Numbered from the stretch's first letter, positions 5,842-13,529 are shown. The stretch: 15,342 bases of DNA from Bacteroidaceae bacterium (GCA_028709135.1 JAQVXN010000012.1:1-15342); one strand, 5' to 3'. Notes: generated by a model from the letters alone, not told the origin. Numbers and translations: made by a program.

Positions 5842-6693
5842 ATGCTTAGAATTGCAGTACAATCGAAAGGCAGGCTCTATGAGGATACGATGAAACTTCT
5901 GAGCGAGGCCGATGTGGAAGTGAGTAAATCAGCACGTACATTGCTCGTGCAGGCTAATGGTTTTCCAATGGAAGTGCTCTTCCTTAGAGATGACGATATT
6001 CCCCAGACCGTAGCAAGCGGTGTGGCGGATATTGGCATTGTGGGAGAAAATGAATATTTAGAGCGTGGAGAGAAAGCTGATGTTATCAAACGATTGGATT
6101 TCAGTAAATGTCGTTTGTCTCTGGCTATTCCGAAAGCTGAGAAATATGAGGGTGTAAAATGGTTTGAGCATAAAAAGATTGCTACATCATATCCGAACAT
6201 ATTACGTTCGTTTTTGAAGAAAAATAGTATTAAAGCAGATGTGCACGTCATTACCGGTTCTGTAGAAGTTTCGCCTGGTATAGGTTTGGCAGACGCTATT
6301 TTTGATATTGTGAGCTCAGGATCGACTCTAGTAAGCAATAATTTGAAAGAAGTGGAAGTGGTAGTGAGGAGCGAAGCCTTGTTGATTGGTACACCTCATT
6401 TGTCAAAAGAGAAGAAAGGTATTCTGGAACAACTGCTTTTCCGTATAGAGGCAGTAAAGGAGGCTAAAGGCAAAAAATATGTCTTGATGAATGCTCCGAA
6501 AGAAAAAGTTAAGGATATTGTTTCTGTGTTGCCAGGTATTAAGAGCCCAACGATTATGCCTTTGGCTGACAATAATTGGTGCAGCATTCATACAGTGTTG
6601 GACGAAAACCGTTTTTGGGAGATTATTGGGCAGTTGAAAGAAAAAGGTGCTCAGGGAATATTGGTGTTGCCGATAGAGAAAATGGTATTATAA
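5842..6693 (+). CDS. hisG: ATP phosphoribosyltransferase, long form
   Basis: A 283-residue HisG that catalyses the first step of histidine synthesis, joining ATP and PRPP to give phosphoribosyl-ATP. The opening LRIAVQSKGRL (2-12), ADIGIVGEN (62-70) and the PRPP-binding region ITGSVEVSPGIGLADAI...SSGSTL (137-163) are present. The extra C-terminal segment (about 205-283, KKYVLMNAPKEKVKDIVSVLPG onwards) is the ACT-like domain of long-form HisG, where histidine feeds back, so it does not need HisZ. ATG at 5842 lies 20 nt past the attenuator terminator. It is the first structural gene; hisD follows after 8 nt. Control is therefore expected at two levels, attenuation and feedback inhibition. Confidence 0.97.
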   Translation: MLRIAVQSKGRLYEDTMKLLSEADVEVSKSARTLLVQANGFPMEVLFLRDDDIPQTVASGVADIGIVGENEYLERGEKADVIKRLDFSKCRLSLAIPKAEKYEGVKWFEHKKIATSYPNILRSFLKKNSIKADVHVITGSVEVSPGIGLADAIFDIVSSGSTLVSNNLKEVEVVVRSEALLIGTPHLSKEKKGILEQLLFRIEAVKEAKGKKYVLMNAPKEKVKDIVSVLPGIKSPTIMPLADNNWCSIHTVLDENRFWEIIGQLKEKGAQGILVLPIEKMVL

Positions 6694-6701
6694 TAGAAAA
6701 A

Positions 6702-7997
6702 ATGGAAATTGTTGAATATCCCTCAAAGTCACAGTGGACAGATCTTTTAAAACGTCCGGCATTGGATGTAACCAAACTTTTTGGTACTGTTCAGGGTGTC
6801 ATGGATTGTGTGCGTACAGGCGGTGATAATGCCTTACGAGAATTGGAAGAGAGATTTGATCATGTGAAACTCTTAGAGTTAAAGGTGAGTGAGGCAGAAT
6901 TTAAGGAAGGCGAGGTCCTGTTGGATGAAAGTCTGAAAAGTTCCATTAGGCTGGCTTATGAGAATATTTCGCGTTTTCATGAGGCTCAGAAATTTTCGCC
7001 CATTCGTGTTGAGACGCGGCGTGGCGTGAATTGTGAACAACGCGCTGTGCCAATAGAAAAGGTTGGTCTCTATGTACCAGGTGGAACGGCTCCGCTGTTT
7101 TCAACCGTTTTGATGTTGGCTACACCAGCACGAATCGCCGGTTGTCGCGACATTGTACTCTGCACACCACCGAACAAAGAGGGCGGCGTTAATCCTGCGA
7201 TACTTTTTGCTGCACGTACGGCAGGAGTGAGCTGCGTAATGAAAGTAGGTGGGGCTCAAGCTATCGCAGCTATGGCTTATGGTACTGAGAGTGTATCAAA
7301 AGTAGATAAAATCTTTGGTCCCGGAAATCAGTATGTAATGGCAGCAAAACAACTGGTCTCGCTTTCAGATGTGGCTATTGATATGCCGGCAGGACCGAGT
7401 GAAGTGGAAGTTATGGCAGACGAAAATGCGAATCCTCAATTTGTAGCTGCTGATTTGCTAAGTCAAGCTGAACATGGAATAGATAGTCAAGTAGTTCTGA
7501 TTTCTACTAGTAGGGAAATGATTGGAAAGGTTGAAGCAGAATTGGAAATACAGTTAGAAACTCTTCCGCGAAAAGATATAGCAGAGAAAGCACTTTCGCA
7601 TAGTGTGTCAATTCTCGTGAAAAATATTGATGAGGCAGTAGAGATTACGAATGCATATGCTCCGGAGCATTTGGTGCTAGCTGTCAAAAATTATCGAAAG
7701 GTAGCTGATGAAATTACACACGCTGGTTCTGTATTTATGGGACCATATAGTTGTGAAAGTGCAGGAGACTATGCTTCTGGTACAAATCATACATTACCTA
7801 CAAAAGGTTATGCTCGTGCATACAGCGGTTTGTGCCTGGATAGCTTTATTCGAAAAATGACCTTACAGGAATTAACAGCGGAAGGAATCCAAGAAATTGG
7901 TCCGGCAGTGATGTGTATGGCAGAAGGAGAACAATTGGAAGCCCACAAAAAAGCAATGGAAGTGCGTTATAACAGTTTAATAACTAGAAAAGGATGA
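6702..7997 (+). CDS. hisD: Histidinol dehydrogenase
   Basis: A 431-residue zinc enzyme that oxidises L-histidinol to L-histidine with two NAD+, the last two steps of the pathway. Zinc ligands by family alignment are Q255 and H258 (SQAEHGIDSQ), D356 (ESAGDYASGTNH) and H415. The catalytic pair is E322-H323 in AYAPEHLV. VGLYVPGGTAP (121-131), IFGPGNQYVMAAK (204-216) and MPAGPSEVEVMAD (228-240) are also conserved. The start MEIVEYPSKSQW at 6702 gives the normal family length and follows hisG by 8 nt. The frame stays open back to 6576, but that part lies inside hisG and is not family-like. Its stop codon overlaps the hisC start (ATGA), indicating translational coupling. Confidence 0.96.
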   Translation: MEIVEYPSKSQWTDLLKRPALDVTKLFGTVQGVMDCVRTGGDNALRELEERFDHVKLLELKVSEAEFKEGEVLLDESLKSSIRLAYENISRFHEAQKFSPIRVETRRGVNCEQRAVPIEKVGLYVPGGTAPLFSTVLMLATPARIAGCRDIVLCTPPNKEGGVNPAILFAARTAGVSCVMKVGGAQAIAAMAYGTESVSKVDKIFGPGNQYVMAAKQLVSLSDVAIDMPAGPSEVEVMADENANPQFVAADLLSQAEHGIDSQVVLISTSREMIGKVEAELEIQLETLPRKDIAEKALSHSVSILVKNIDEAVEITNAYAPEHLVLAVKNYRKVADEITHAGSVFMGPYSCESAGDYASGTNHTLPTKGYARAYSGLCLDSFIRKMTLQELTAEGIQEIGPAVMCMAEGEQLEAHKKAMEVRYNSLITRKG

Positions 7998-9034
7998 AAG
8001 ATTTAAAAGATTTGGTTCGACCCAATATTTGGTGTTTGGAACCTTACAGTTGTGCGCGCAATGAGTTTAAGGGACGAGAAGCCCGCGTATTTCTGGATGC
8101 TAATGAAAGTCCTTACGATCGCCCTTACAATCGTTATCCGGATCCTTTGCAAGAGGATTTGAAACAGGATATTTCGATGATAAAAGGAGTGGTCCCTGAA
8201 CAAATTTTTTTGGGTAATGGTAGCGACGAGGCTATTGATTTGATTTATCGTATCTTCTGCAATCCGCAACGTGATAATGTGGTTGCGATAGAACCTACAT
8301 ATGGTATGTATAAGGTATGTGCTGATATTAACAATGTGGAGTATCGCAAAGTATTACTTGATGAAAAATTTCAATTGAATGCAGATAAATTACTGGGCGT
8401 TGTAAACGATAAAACAAAAGCCATTTTTCTATGTTCTCCAAATAATCCAAGTGGTAATTGCTTGGATGAAAAAGAAATAGAAAAAGTAGTGAGAGGTTTT
8501 GAGGGTGTCGTTATTATTGATGAGGCATATAGTGATTTTTCTTTAAAGAGAACATTTAGAGAAAGATTGGATGAATTTCCGAATCTGATAGTTTTTAACA
8601 CATTCTCTAAAGCATGGGCTTCTGCAGGAATTCGTTTAGGTATGGCTTTTGCGCAAAAGGATATTATTGAACTGTTTAACAAGGTGAAATATCCTTATAA
8701 CATTAACATGCTTACTCAAGAACGCGCTAAGGAAATGATTAGAAAACGTTATGATGTAGAGAATTGGGTAAAGTTGATTTTAATGGAGCGCCCAAAGCTG
8801 ATGGAAGCTGTGGCCATGCTGAAAATTTGCGAAAAAATTTATCCTACAGATGCAAATTTCTTTTTAGTTAAAATGAAAGGGGCAACGAGAATTTATGAAT
8901 ATCTTGTGGACTGTGGTGTGATTGTGAGAAATCGGAGTAAAATTGCGCTTTGTCAGGACTGTTTACGTATTACAGTGGGAGCTCCTGATGAGAATAATGC
9001 GTTAGTTTCGGCACTTAGAAAATATAGAAGTTAA
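7994..9034 (+). CDS. hisC: Histidinol-phosphate aminotransferase
   Basis: A 346-residue fold-type I PLP enzyme that converts imidazole acetol phosphate and glutamate to L-histidinol phosphate. Visible markers are FLDANESPYDRPYNRYPDP (33-51), GNGSDEAID (74-82), SPNNPSGN (148-155), VIIDEAYSDF (173-182) and the Schiff-base lysine K206 in NTFSKAWASAGIRLG. LRITVG lies near the C-terminus with the substrate-binding arginine. The length is normal. The ATG overlaps the hisD stop by 4 nt and the stop lies 2 nt before hisB, so it sits in the middle of a tight hisGDCB transcription unit. Confidence 0.96.
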   Translation: MKDLKDLVRPNIWCLEPYSCARNEFKGREARVFLDANESPYDRPYNRYPDPLQEDLKQDISMIKGVVPEQIFLGNGSDEAIDLIYRIFCNPQRDNVVAIEPTYGMYKVCADINNVEYRKVLLDEKFQLNADKLLGVVNDKTKAIFLCSPNNPSGNCLDEKEIEKVVRGFEGVVIIDEAYSDFSLKRTFRERLDEFPNLIVFNTFSKAWASAGIRLGMAFAQKDIIELFNKVKYPYNINMLTQERAKEMIRKRYDVENWVKLILMERPKLMEAVAMLKICEKIYPTDANFFLVKMKGATRIYEYLVDCGVIVRNRSKIALCQDCLRITVGAPDENNALVSALRKYRS

Positions 9035-9036
9035 AA

Positions 9037-10101
9037 ATGAAAAGAGCCTTATTTATTGACCGCGACGGAACGATTATAAAAGAACCGGCTGATGAACAGA
9101 TTGACAGCATAGAAAAATTTTCTTTTGTATACGGGGCATTAACGAATCTTGCTTTGCTTCGTGAGCGTGGTGACTTTGAATTTGTCATGGTTTCTAATCA
9201 GGACGGTTTGGGGACTGACGCTAATCCTATGGAAAAATTCAATACTTTTCAGCGTTTGTTACTTGATACACTTGAAAGTGTGGGTGTAACGTTTGATGAC
9301 ATTCTGATTGATCCCACATGGCCAGAAGATCATCAACCTACACGTAAACCAGGGATTGGAATGATGGGAAAATATGTGACAGGAGCATACGATCTCTCAG
9401 AATGTTACATGATAGGAGACCGTAATACGGACGAAGAGTTTGCAAAAAATCTAGGTTGTAAATGTCTCCTTGTTTCTGAAAAACAATCTTGGAAACAAAT
9501 AGCGGAATTAATTCTTGCAGGAGAACGAAAAGCAGAAATACACCGCCAAACAAAAGAGACAGATGTTTATGTTCAATTGGATTTGAATGGTTCTGGAAAA
9601 TGTGACATTAAAACGGGTTTGGGCTTTTTTGATCATATGTTAGAGCAAATCGGACGACATGGGAACATAGATTTGACGGTACATTGCAACGGCGATTTGT
9701 ATGTTGATGAGCACCATACGATAGAAGATACGGGCCTTGTATTGGGAGAATGTTTACTGAAGGCATTGGGAGATAAGAGGGGGATAGAACGTTATGGTTT
9801 CTGTTTACCGATGGACGACTGTCTCTGTCAGGTATCATTGGATTTTGGTGGTAGACCATGGTTGGTATGGGACGCTGAGTTTAAAAGAGAAAAAATTGGA
9901 GAAATGCCTACAGAAATGTTTTTTCATTTCTTTAAAAGCGTTTCTGACAGTGCTAAAATGAATCTGAATATTTACGCAAAAGGAGAAAACGAACACCACA
10001 AGATTGAAGGGATTTTTAAGGCCTTTGCACGTGCTATAAAAATGGCTGTAGCAAGGGATATGAACCATTTTGTCTTGCCTACAAGTAAGGGGGTGCTATG
10101 A
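9037..10101 (+). CDS. hisB: Bifunctional histidinol-phosphatase / imidazoleglycerol-phosphate dehydratase
   Basis: A 354-residue fusion. The N-terminal HAD phosphatase (about 1-160) has the nucleophile motif FIDRDGTII (D8, D10), MVSNQDGLGT (51-60) and the acidic GDRNTDEE (127-134). The C-terminal dehydratase (about 165-354) has FFDHMLEQIGRHG, the metal-binding DEHHTIED (224-231) and NEHHKIEG (318-325), and the usual SKGVL tail. Together they perform the dehydration step and the histidinol-phosphate phosphatase step. E. coli HisB-N holds a zinc in a CPHxPxDxCxCRKP loop. Here the same place reads DPTWPEDHQPTRKP (92-105), without those ligands. The closely spaced start follows the hisC stop by 2 nt. 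A lipoprotein gene begins 4 nt after its stop. Confidence 0.95.
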   Translation: MKRALFIDRDGTIIKEPADEQIDSIEKFSFVYGALTNLALLRERGDFEFVMVSNQDGLGTDANPMEKFNTFQRLLLDTLESVGVTFDDILIDPTWPEDHQPTRKPGIGMMGKYVTGAYDLSECYMIGDRNTDEEFAKNLGCKCLLVSEKQSWKQIAELILAGERKAEIHRQTKETDVYVQLDLNGSGKCDIKTGLGFFDHMLEQIGRHGNIDLTVHCNGDLYVDEHHTIEDTGLVLGECLLKALGDKRGIERYGFCLPMDDCLCQVSLDFGGRPWLVWDAEFKREKIGEMPTEMFFHFFKSVSDSAKMNLNIYAKGENEHHKIEGIFKAFARAIKMAVARDMNHFVLPTSKGVL

Positions 10102-10105
10102 TAAA

Positions 10106-10618
10106 ATGAGAACAATTCCTTTTTGGATATTGATAATTTGTATATTTTTTTGTGCTTGCGATAAAGAGGTACTGGAACCGGACAAACCTTCTAAAAATGA
10201 TTCGACTGAAATTGTTCCTCCCAAACATGGCGATTCTACTTTTGTTTCAGTTGGTATGGCTCAAACGCTTTTTGAAGAACAAGGAGAAGTAGAAACAACA
10301 GTGAGAGGCTATATTGTTGGTTGTATTTCAGGAACAAGTTTAAGTGGGGCACTATTTGAACCGCCTTTTTCATCGCAGAGCAATTTGTTGATAGCGGATG
10401 ATTCTGACAATGTAATTGTGACGAAATGTTTTCCTGTATCTCTTGCTGCTGGAACTGATTATCGGAAAAATTTGAATTTGAAAGATCATCCTAACCTTTT
10501 ACATCGCAAAGTCGCTTTTCAAGGGTATTTACAAAAGTATTTCAGAGTTGTCGGAATGAAGAAAGTTTTTGCTTATGACATTTTGAGTGACTCTAATTCG
10601 CACAAAAATTGTCAGTAA
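10106..10618 (+). CDS. Lipoprotein with probable DUF6359 domain
   Basis: A 170-residue protein. Residues 1-17 are a lipoprotein signal peptide ending FFCAC, with the lipidated cysteine at C18. The next residues, DKEVLEPDKP, are acidic, as in Bacteroidota lipoproteins exported to the cell surface (inference). After a polar linker, residues about 50-165 match what I know of the DUF6359 pattern. This is VRGYIVGCISGTSLS, then SNLLIADDSD, FPVSLAAG, LNLKDHPNLLHRKVAFQGYLQKYF and VGMKK. The family has no known activity and is common in Prevotella-type genomes. The ATG at 10106 is 4 nt after hisB, so it is probably cotranscribed with his genes, though nothing links its function to histidine. A longer frame from 10070 would overlap hisB and spoil the signal peptide. 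Confidence 0.8.
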   Translation: MRTIPFWILIICIFFCACDKEVLEPDKPSKNDSTEIVPPKHGDSTFVSVGMAQTLFEEQGEVETTVRGYIVGCISGTSLSGALFEPPFSSQSNLLIADDSDNVIVTKCFPVSLAAGTDYRKNLNLKDHPNLLHRKVAFQGYLQKYFRVVGMKKVFAYDILSDSNSHKNCQ

Positions 10619-10630
10619 GTTGAATCCCGT

Positions 10631-10657
10631 TCAGTCCGTAAAGTTGGGATTTAACAA
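10631..10657 (+). repeat. Left terminal inverted repeat
   Basis: A 27-nt arm with core CAGTCCGTAAAGTTGG, then GATTTAACAA. Its reverse complement occurs at 11294-11321 with one extra base (a run of four G instead of three). Confidence 0.9.
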
Positions 10658-10749
10658 ATGGCTCCTTTTAAAAGATCTATAAATATTGCTTTTGCTTCAT
10701 GCAAAGAAAACCAATCAAAACTATAAGGATATCCTGTCCATGTTCCTGT
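10651..10749 (-). pseudogene. Possible C-terminal coding remnant
   Basis: On the minus strand an open stretch of 32 codons between an in-frame TAG (10750-10752) and a TAA inside the left inverted repeat reads with protein-like composition (TGTWTGYPYSFDW, then SLHEAKAIFIDLLKG). There is no intact gene upstream. I do not recognise it. It could be the eroded end of a gene carried by the element, or chance. Confidence 0.22.
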
Positions 10750-10873
10750 CTAAAGGCATGCTGGATCTTTGATTTTACTCATTATTCAGTTCTTAGGACG
10801 TAAAATAAGCTGTTGCTTTCAAAGAATTGCTTTGATCGTGTTTCCTAAATTTTTACATGCCGAATCAAAGTTG

Positions 10874-10960
10874 GTGACGCGGTGCGTCACAAAAGAAACG
10901 CAGTGCGTCATGAAAAAAACGCGTCGCGTCACAAAAGAAACGCACCGCGTCACATAGAAT
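10874..10960. repeat. Palindromic 21-bp tandem array, four units
   Basis: Four 21-bp units (10877-10897, 10898-10918, 10919-10939, 10940-10960) each have the frame ACGC-NNN-GCGT followed by an A-rich block. The three central bases vary (GGT, AGT, GTC, ACC), but the ACGC/GCGT arms are constant, so each unit can form a small hairpin. The first and last units are also inverted copies of each other: 14 nt at 10874-10887 are the exact reverse complement of 10940-10953. The plus strand reads as degenerate heptads (VTKETHR-like) but there is no believable gene. Confidence 0.9.
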
Positions 10961-11170
10961 AAGAAGTAACATTTCATTTGGAACGCAATATCCGGATAGA
11001 ATTTCAGACAAATAATGAAATGTATCAAGAGTCACAAAGACCCTACGAAGTAAAATGATTCTGCCTGGTTAAAGTCCTGACCTAAATGCTGTTTTATAAA
11101 GAGGGAATGTAATGGAAACATTTAAAATTCGCTGCTGTTAGATTGGTGCGAATCCCAGTAGAAACTGTTG

Positions 11171-11265
11171 TTACCTAAATTTTAATGCTAAACGCATCCA
11201 TTCTTTTTCTAAGCTGGATTCTACTTTAGTTATCTGAAAGAAGTAATGAACTCAGACGGAAGCAT
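11171..11265 (-). pseudogene. Possible N-terminal remnant of a transposase-like gene
   Basis: On the minus strand, 28 nt inside the right inverted repeat, one frame begins MLPSEFITSF and then stops, while the adjacent frame continues YFFQITKVESSLEKEW before a stop. Joined by one frameshift, they resemble the start of ISAon1-type N-terminal proteins (LP..hh.YF.ITKVE). That similarity is from memory of the family style and unproven. Confidence 0.25.
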
Positions 11266-11293
11266 TAAATGGGTGATTTCGAGTAATCGCAAC

Positions 11294-11321
11294 TTGTTAA
11301 ATCCCCAACTTTACGGACTGA
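11294..11321 (-). repeat. Right terminal inverted repeat
   Basis: A 28-nt arm, the reverse complement of 10631-10657 apart from a one-base insertion. Next to it, GTGCGAATCCC (11322-11332) is repeated exactly inside the element at 11146-11156. Confidence 0.9.
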
Positions 11322-11335
11322 GTGCGAATCCCTTT

Positions 11336-13483
11336 CTAATTGAAGAAATTCCATGAAAGTCCTAAGCGGATGATGAAAGGATTGATGGGATAGTGGGGGG
11401 TAAGAAATTTACTACCATTGCTGCTTTGACTATAGTTTACGTGAGAAGCCATAATATAAAAGCGCGTGTGCTTAAGATGAAAGTTGGCATAAAGATCAAC
11501 AATGGGATAATTTCCTACTTTTACTTTGTCATTATCAGATTGTGTTACATAAAGGCCGATGGCAGGACTGTAAGTCGGTGCATAGTAGGATGTGAAATAG
11601 CGTACATCACTACCAAATTCAACTCTTAACACTTTGGCAATGTGAAATAACAAGTAAACATTTGAGTAGAGCGATATAGTTGGTAATGGTAGAACTTCTT
11701 TGTTGGTCGTTGCTTGGTAGGCTAATTGATTTTCCCAATTCAGAATACCTAAACGAAAATTTTGGTTGAGGATGAAACTTAAAAGTTGAATATTTTTTCC
11801 ATCTTGTCGGACTTCTGTATTAGAGGTAAAGTAGGAGGTTTTCTCTCCAACAACATTTGTAGAAACACTTGCCAGATAGGTGTAATTTTTAATATTCTGA
11901 ATGTCAAAAGACAATTGCGTATGTGTTTTTTCGCTTTCAAGAACGGCTCCTAGATGGGTAGAAAACTGTTTATCAAGGTTATTGTCCCACCATAGATAAT
12001 GGGAATGATATTTTCTATAAAAGAAAGTTGGCTGGCGATTAATAATACTGCCGTGAACGCGCAGACGAATGCTATCTCCCAAAAGTTTGACTTTCAGTAA
12101 ACCATTGCCCAAAAGTTTAAAATCACCCCAATTATTCCCGTCGGAAGAAGACTGTGCTTCTAGTGTATAATTAACATTTTTGCCTTTTTGTTTTAATAAT
12201 TGTCCACCTATGCTGATTCTGCTTTCACTGAAAGACTCAGAAAGCCTGTCAACAGCAGGCATTTTGTAGTTATTGTAATCATGTTGCGCATATAGTCGAA
12301 CACCTGCTAATGCCCATTTGTTAAAACCTTCATGCAATTCAATTGCAAAAAGGTTTGAGACAAGAGTATTTGAAAATTTATCGTTTGTTGAGTCCGCTTT
12401 AAAATATTTGTCAGTATAGAAATTGCTTAAGTCTTGATTTGCTATAAATTGACGTGAGTTTGTTTCAACTTTTAACGTGTGTATCAAGCTGGTAACAGGT
12501 ATAAAGATAGTTTTAGGCACAATTTTAATGGAGTCATTTTTATAAGATGAATCTATTTTTGCAATTTGGTTGGAGTCAGTACGAATGATGAGGCGTTTTT
12601 TTGCGGCCAAAATAGAATCTTGTTTCAGTTGTGCAGAATCTTTCGGTAAAATCTTGCGAAAGCCTAAACTATAACTGTGGGTCCATTGGAATCCGTCAAC
12701 GTGAGTTTTATTCCATACCTTATTTAATTTTGTAGGAATGTCACGCGTACCATATTTTGAAGGAAAGTTTTCGGGGTTTGTTACGTAGTCGTCTTCTGTT
12801 ATACCACCATTTTCAGCTGTTTTTAAATAATTTGAAAAGAAGGCGTAATGAGCATGATATTGATCTTTAAGAATTGAACCGAAAAAAGTGGTATTAAAAT
12901 CTGATGTGGCCTGATTATTATAGTAACCTCGTCCATAAAGGTAATCTAATTTAAGTCCAAAACCAATTTGTTTGTTCATGTTGACTGCGTAGATAGCTTT
13001 AATGCGGTCCTCGCCACTTTCGTCACTAAGCGTTTCATGATAAGAAATATTAGTGAAAGGAGACTTTGTATTTGTAAAGTGAATGGCAGAAAAAGGGGTT
13101 ATAAAAAAGTCATACGGATTGGCGAAAATAAAATAAGAAAAATCTTCTGGGCGGTTTATAAATAAACGAGAAAGTCTGGGTGATCCCATATTGCCCAAAG
13201 TGTTATATTGGCCACGAAGTCCCTCAGTCATATTCGAATTTTGAAAGGTATGAGAAAACGAATCAATTGCAACAGAATCTACGGTACCAAATCTGCTGTC
13301 TGCTTGCCATACATGCAATCCTGTGGGAATATTATCTTTTTTCTTGTCCTCTTTTTTCTTGCTATTCTTACTTCCAAATGCACTCGTGTTGTCCAATCGG
13401 TTGTTACTTTTGTCGAACACACGCTGGGCATACATGTAGCCTGAAATGAGCAAAGATAATGCTATGATGATAAACTTCTTCAT
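11336..13483 (-). CDS. Putative outer-membrane porin (Porin_10 type)
   Basis: A 715-residue protein with a signal peptide MKKFIIIALSLLISGYMYAQ, probably cleaved after about residue 19-20. A Lys-rich linker (41-51) follows. The rest is rich in alternating polar/aromatic strands (for example FSYFIFANPYDFFITPF, YLYGRGYYNNQ, LRVEFGSDVRYFTSYYAPTY). It ends FIIRLGLSWNFFN, an aromatic C-terminal strand suited to recognition by the BAM complex. The early GNMGSPRLSRLFINRPE segment is typical of the Bacteroidota putative porin family. A large beta-barrel in the outer membrane is likely, but its cargo is unknown. It is convergent with the his operon and has its own promoter box 10 nt before the ATG. Its stop is 14 nt from the terminal-repeat element. 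Confidence 0.85.
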   Translation of the reverse strand: MKKFIIIALSLLISGYMYAQRVFDKSNNRLDNTSAFGSKNSKKKEDKKKDNIPTGLHVWQADSRFGTVDSVAIDSFSHTFQNSNMTEGLRGQYNTLGNMGSPRLSRLFINRPEDFSYFIFANPYDFFITPFSAIHFTNTKSPFTNISYHETLSDESGEDRIKAIYAVNMNKQIGFGLKLDYLYGRGYYNNQATSDFNTTFFGSILKDQYHAHYAFFSNYLKTAENGGITEDDYVTNPENFPSKYGTRDIPTKLNKVWNKTHVDGFQWTHSYSLGFRKILPKDSAQLKQDSILAAKKRLIIRTDSNQIAKIDSSYKNDSIKIVPKTIFIPVTSLIHTLKVETNSRQFIANQDLSNFYTDKYFKADSTNDKFSNTLVSNLFAIELHEGFNKWALAGVRLYAQHDYNNYKMPAVDRLSESFSESRISIGGQLLKQKGKNVNYTLEAQSSSDGNNWGDFKLLGNGLLKVKLLGDSIRLRVHGSIINRQPTFFYRKYHSHYLWWDNNLDKQFSTHLGAVLESEKTHTQLSFDIQNIKNYTYLASVSTNVVGEKTSYFTSNTEVRQDGKNIQLLSFILNQNFRLGILNWENQLAYQATTNKEVLPLPTISLYSNVYLLFHIAKVLRVEFGSDVRYFTSYYAPTYSPAIGLYVTQSDNDKVKVGNYPIVDLYANFHLKHTRFYIMASHVNYSQSSNGSKFLTPHYPINPFIIRLGLSWNFFN

Positions 13484-13493
13484 ATATTGTGTG

Positions 13494-13501
13494 CAAAGGT
13501 A
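13494..13501 (-). promoter_or_regulatory. -7 promoter box of the porin gene (proximal)
   Basis: On the minus strand TACCTTTG, followed by CA, matches TAnnTTTG 10 nt before the porin ATG, implying a very short 5' untranslated region. No clear TTG is seen 19-20 nt upstream. Confidence 0.6.
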
Positions 13502-13529
13502 GTAATTTCACCTCAAATACGAAGAGTGT

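Larger units (their letters stand above)
10631..11321. mobile_element. Decayed element bounded by long terminal inverted repeats
   Basis: A 691-bp stretch is bounded by near-perfect 27/28-bp inverted repeats. It fills nearly the whole gap between two convergent genes, starting 12 nt after the lipoprotein stop and ending 14 nt before the porin stop codon. A 7-bp direct repeat GAATCCC lies just outside each end (10622-10628 and 11326-11332), though at unequal distances (2 and 4 nt) from the inverted repeats. No intact transposase is present; short minus-strand frames near each end look like broken coding remnants. The interior also holds a 21-bp tandem array. This looks like an insertion-sequence remnant or MITE-like element, but the family is not established. 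Confidence 0.5.

Noticed and set aside
6576..6701. Longer hisD start
   Set aside because: The frame is open but lies within hisG and does not match the family; the 6702 start gives the expected N-terminus and spacing.
10769..10957. Gene encoding VTKETHR-like heptads
   Set aside because: The heptads only reflect the 21-bp repeat period; both strands read as similar heptads and there is no start context or domain.
10874..10960. CRISPR array
   Set aside because: The units are contiguous 21-mers with no unique spacers and no cas genes nearby.
11141..11160. tRNA T-arm-like GGTGCGAATCCC
   Set aside because: The T-loop consensus TTCGA is broken and no acceptor, D or anticodon arms can be found around it, so it is not a tRNA gene.
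10631..11321. Phase-variable invertible promoter
   Set aside because: The inverted repeats lie between the 3' ends of two convergent genes, so inversion would drive neither from its start, and no recombinase gene is nearby.
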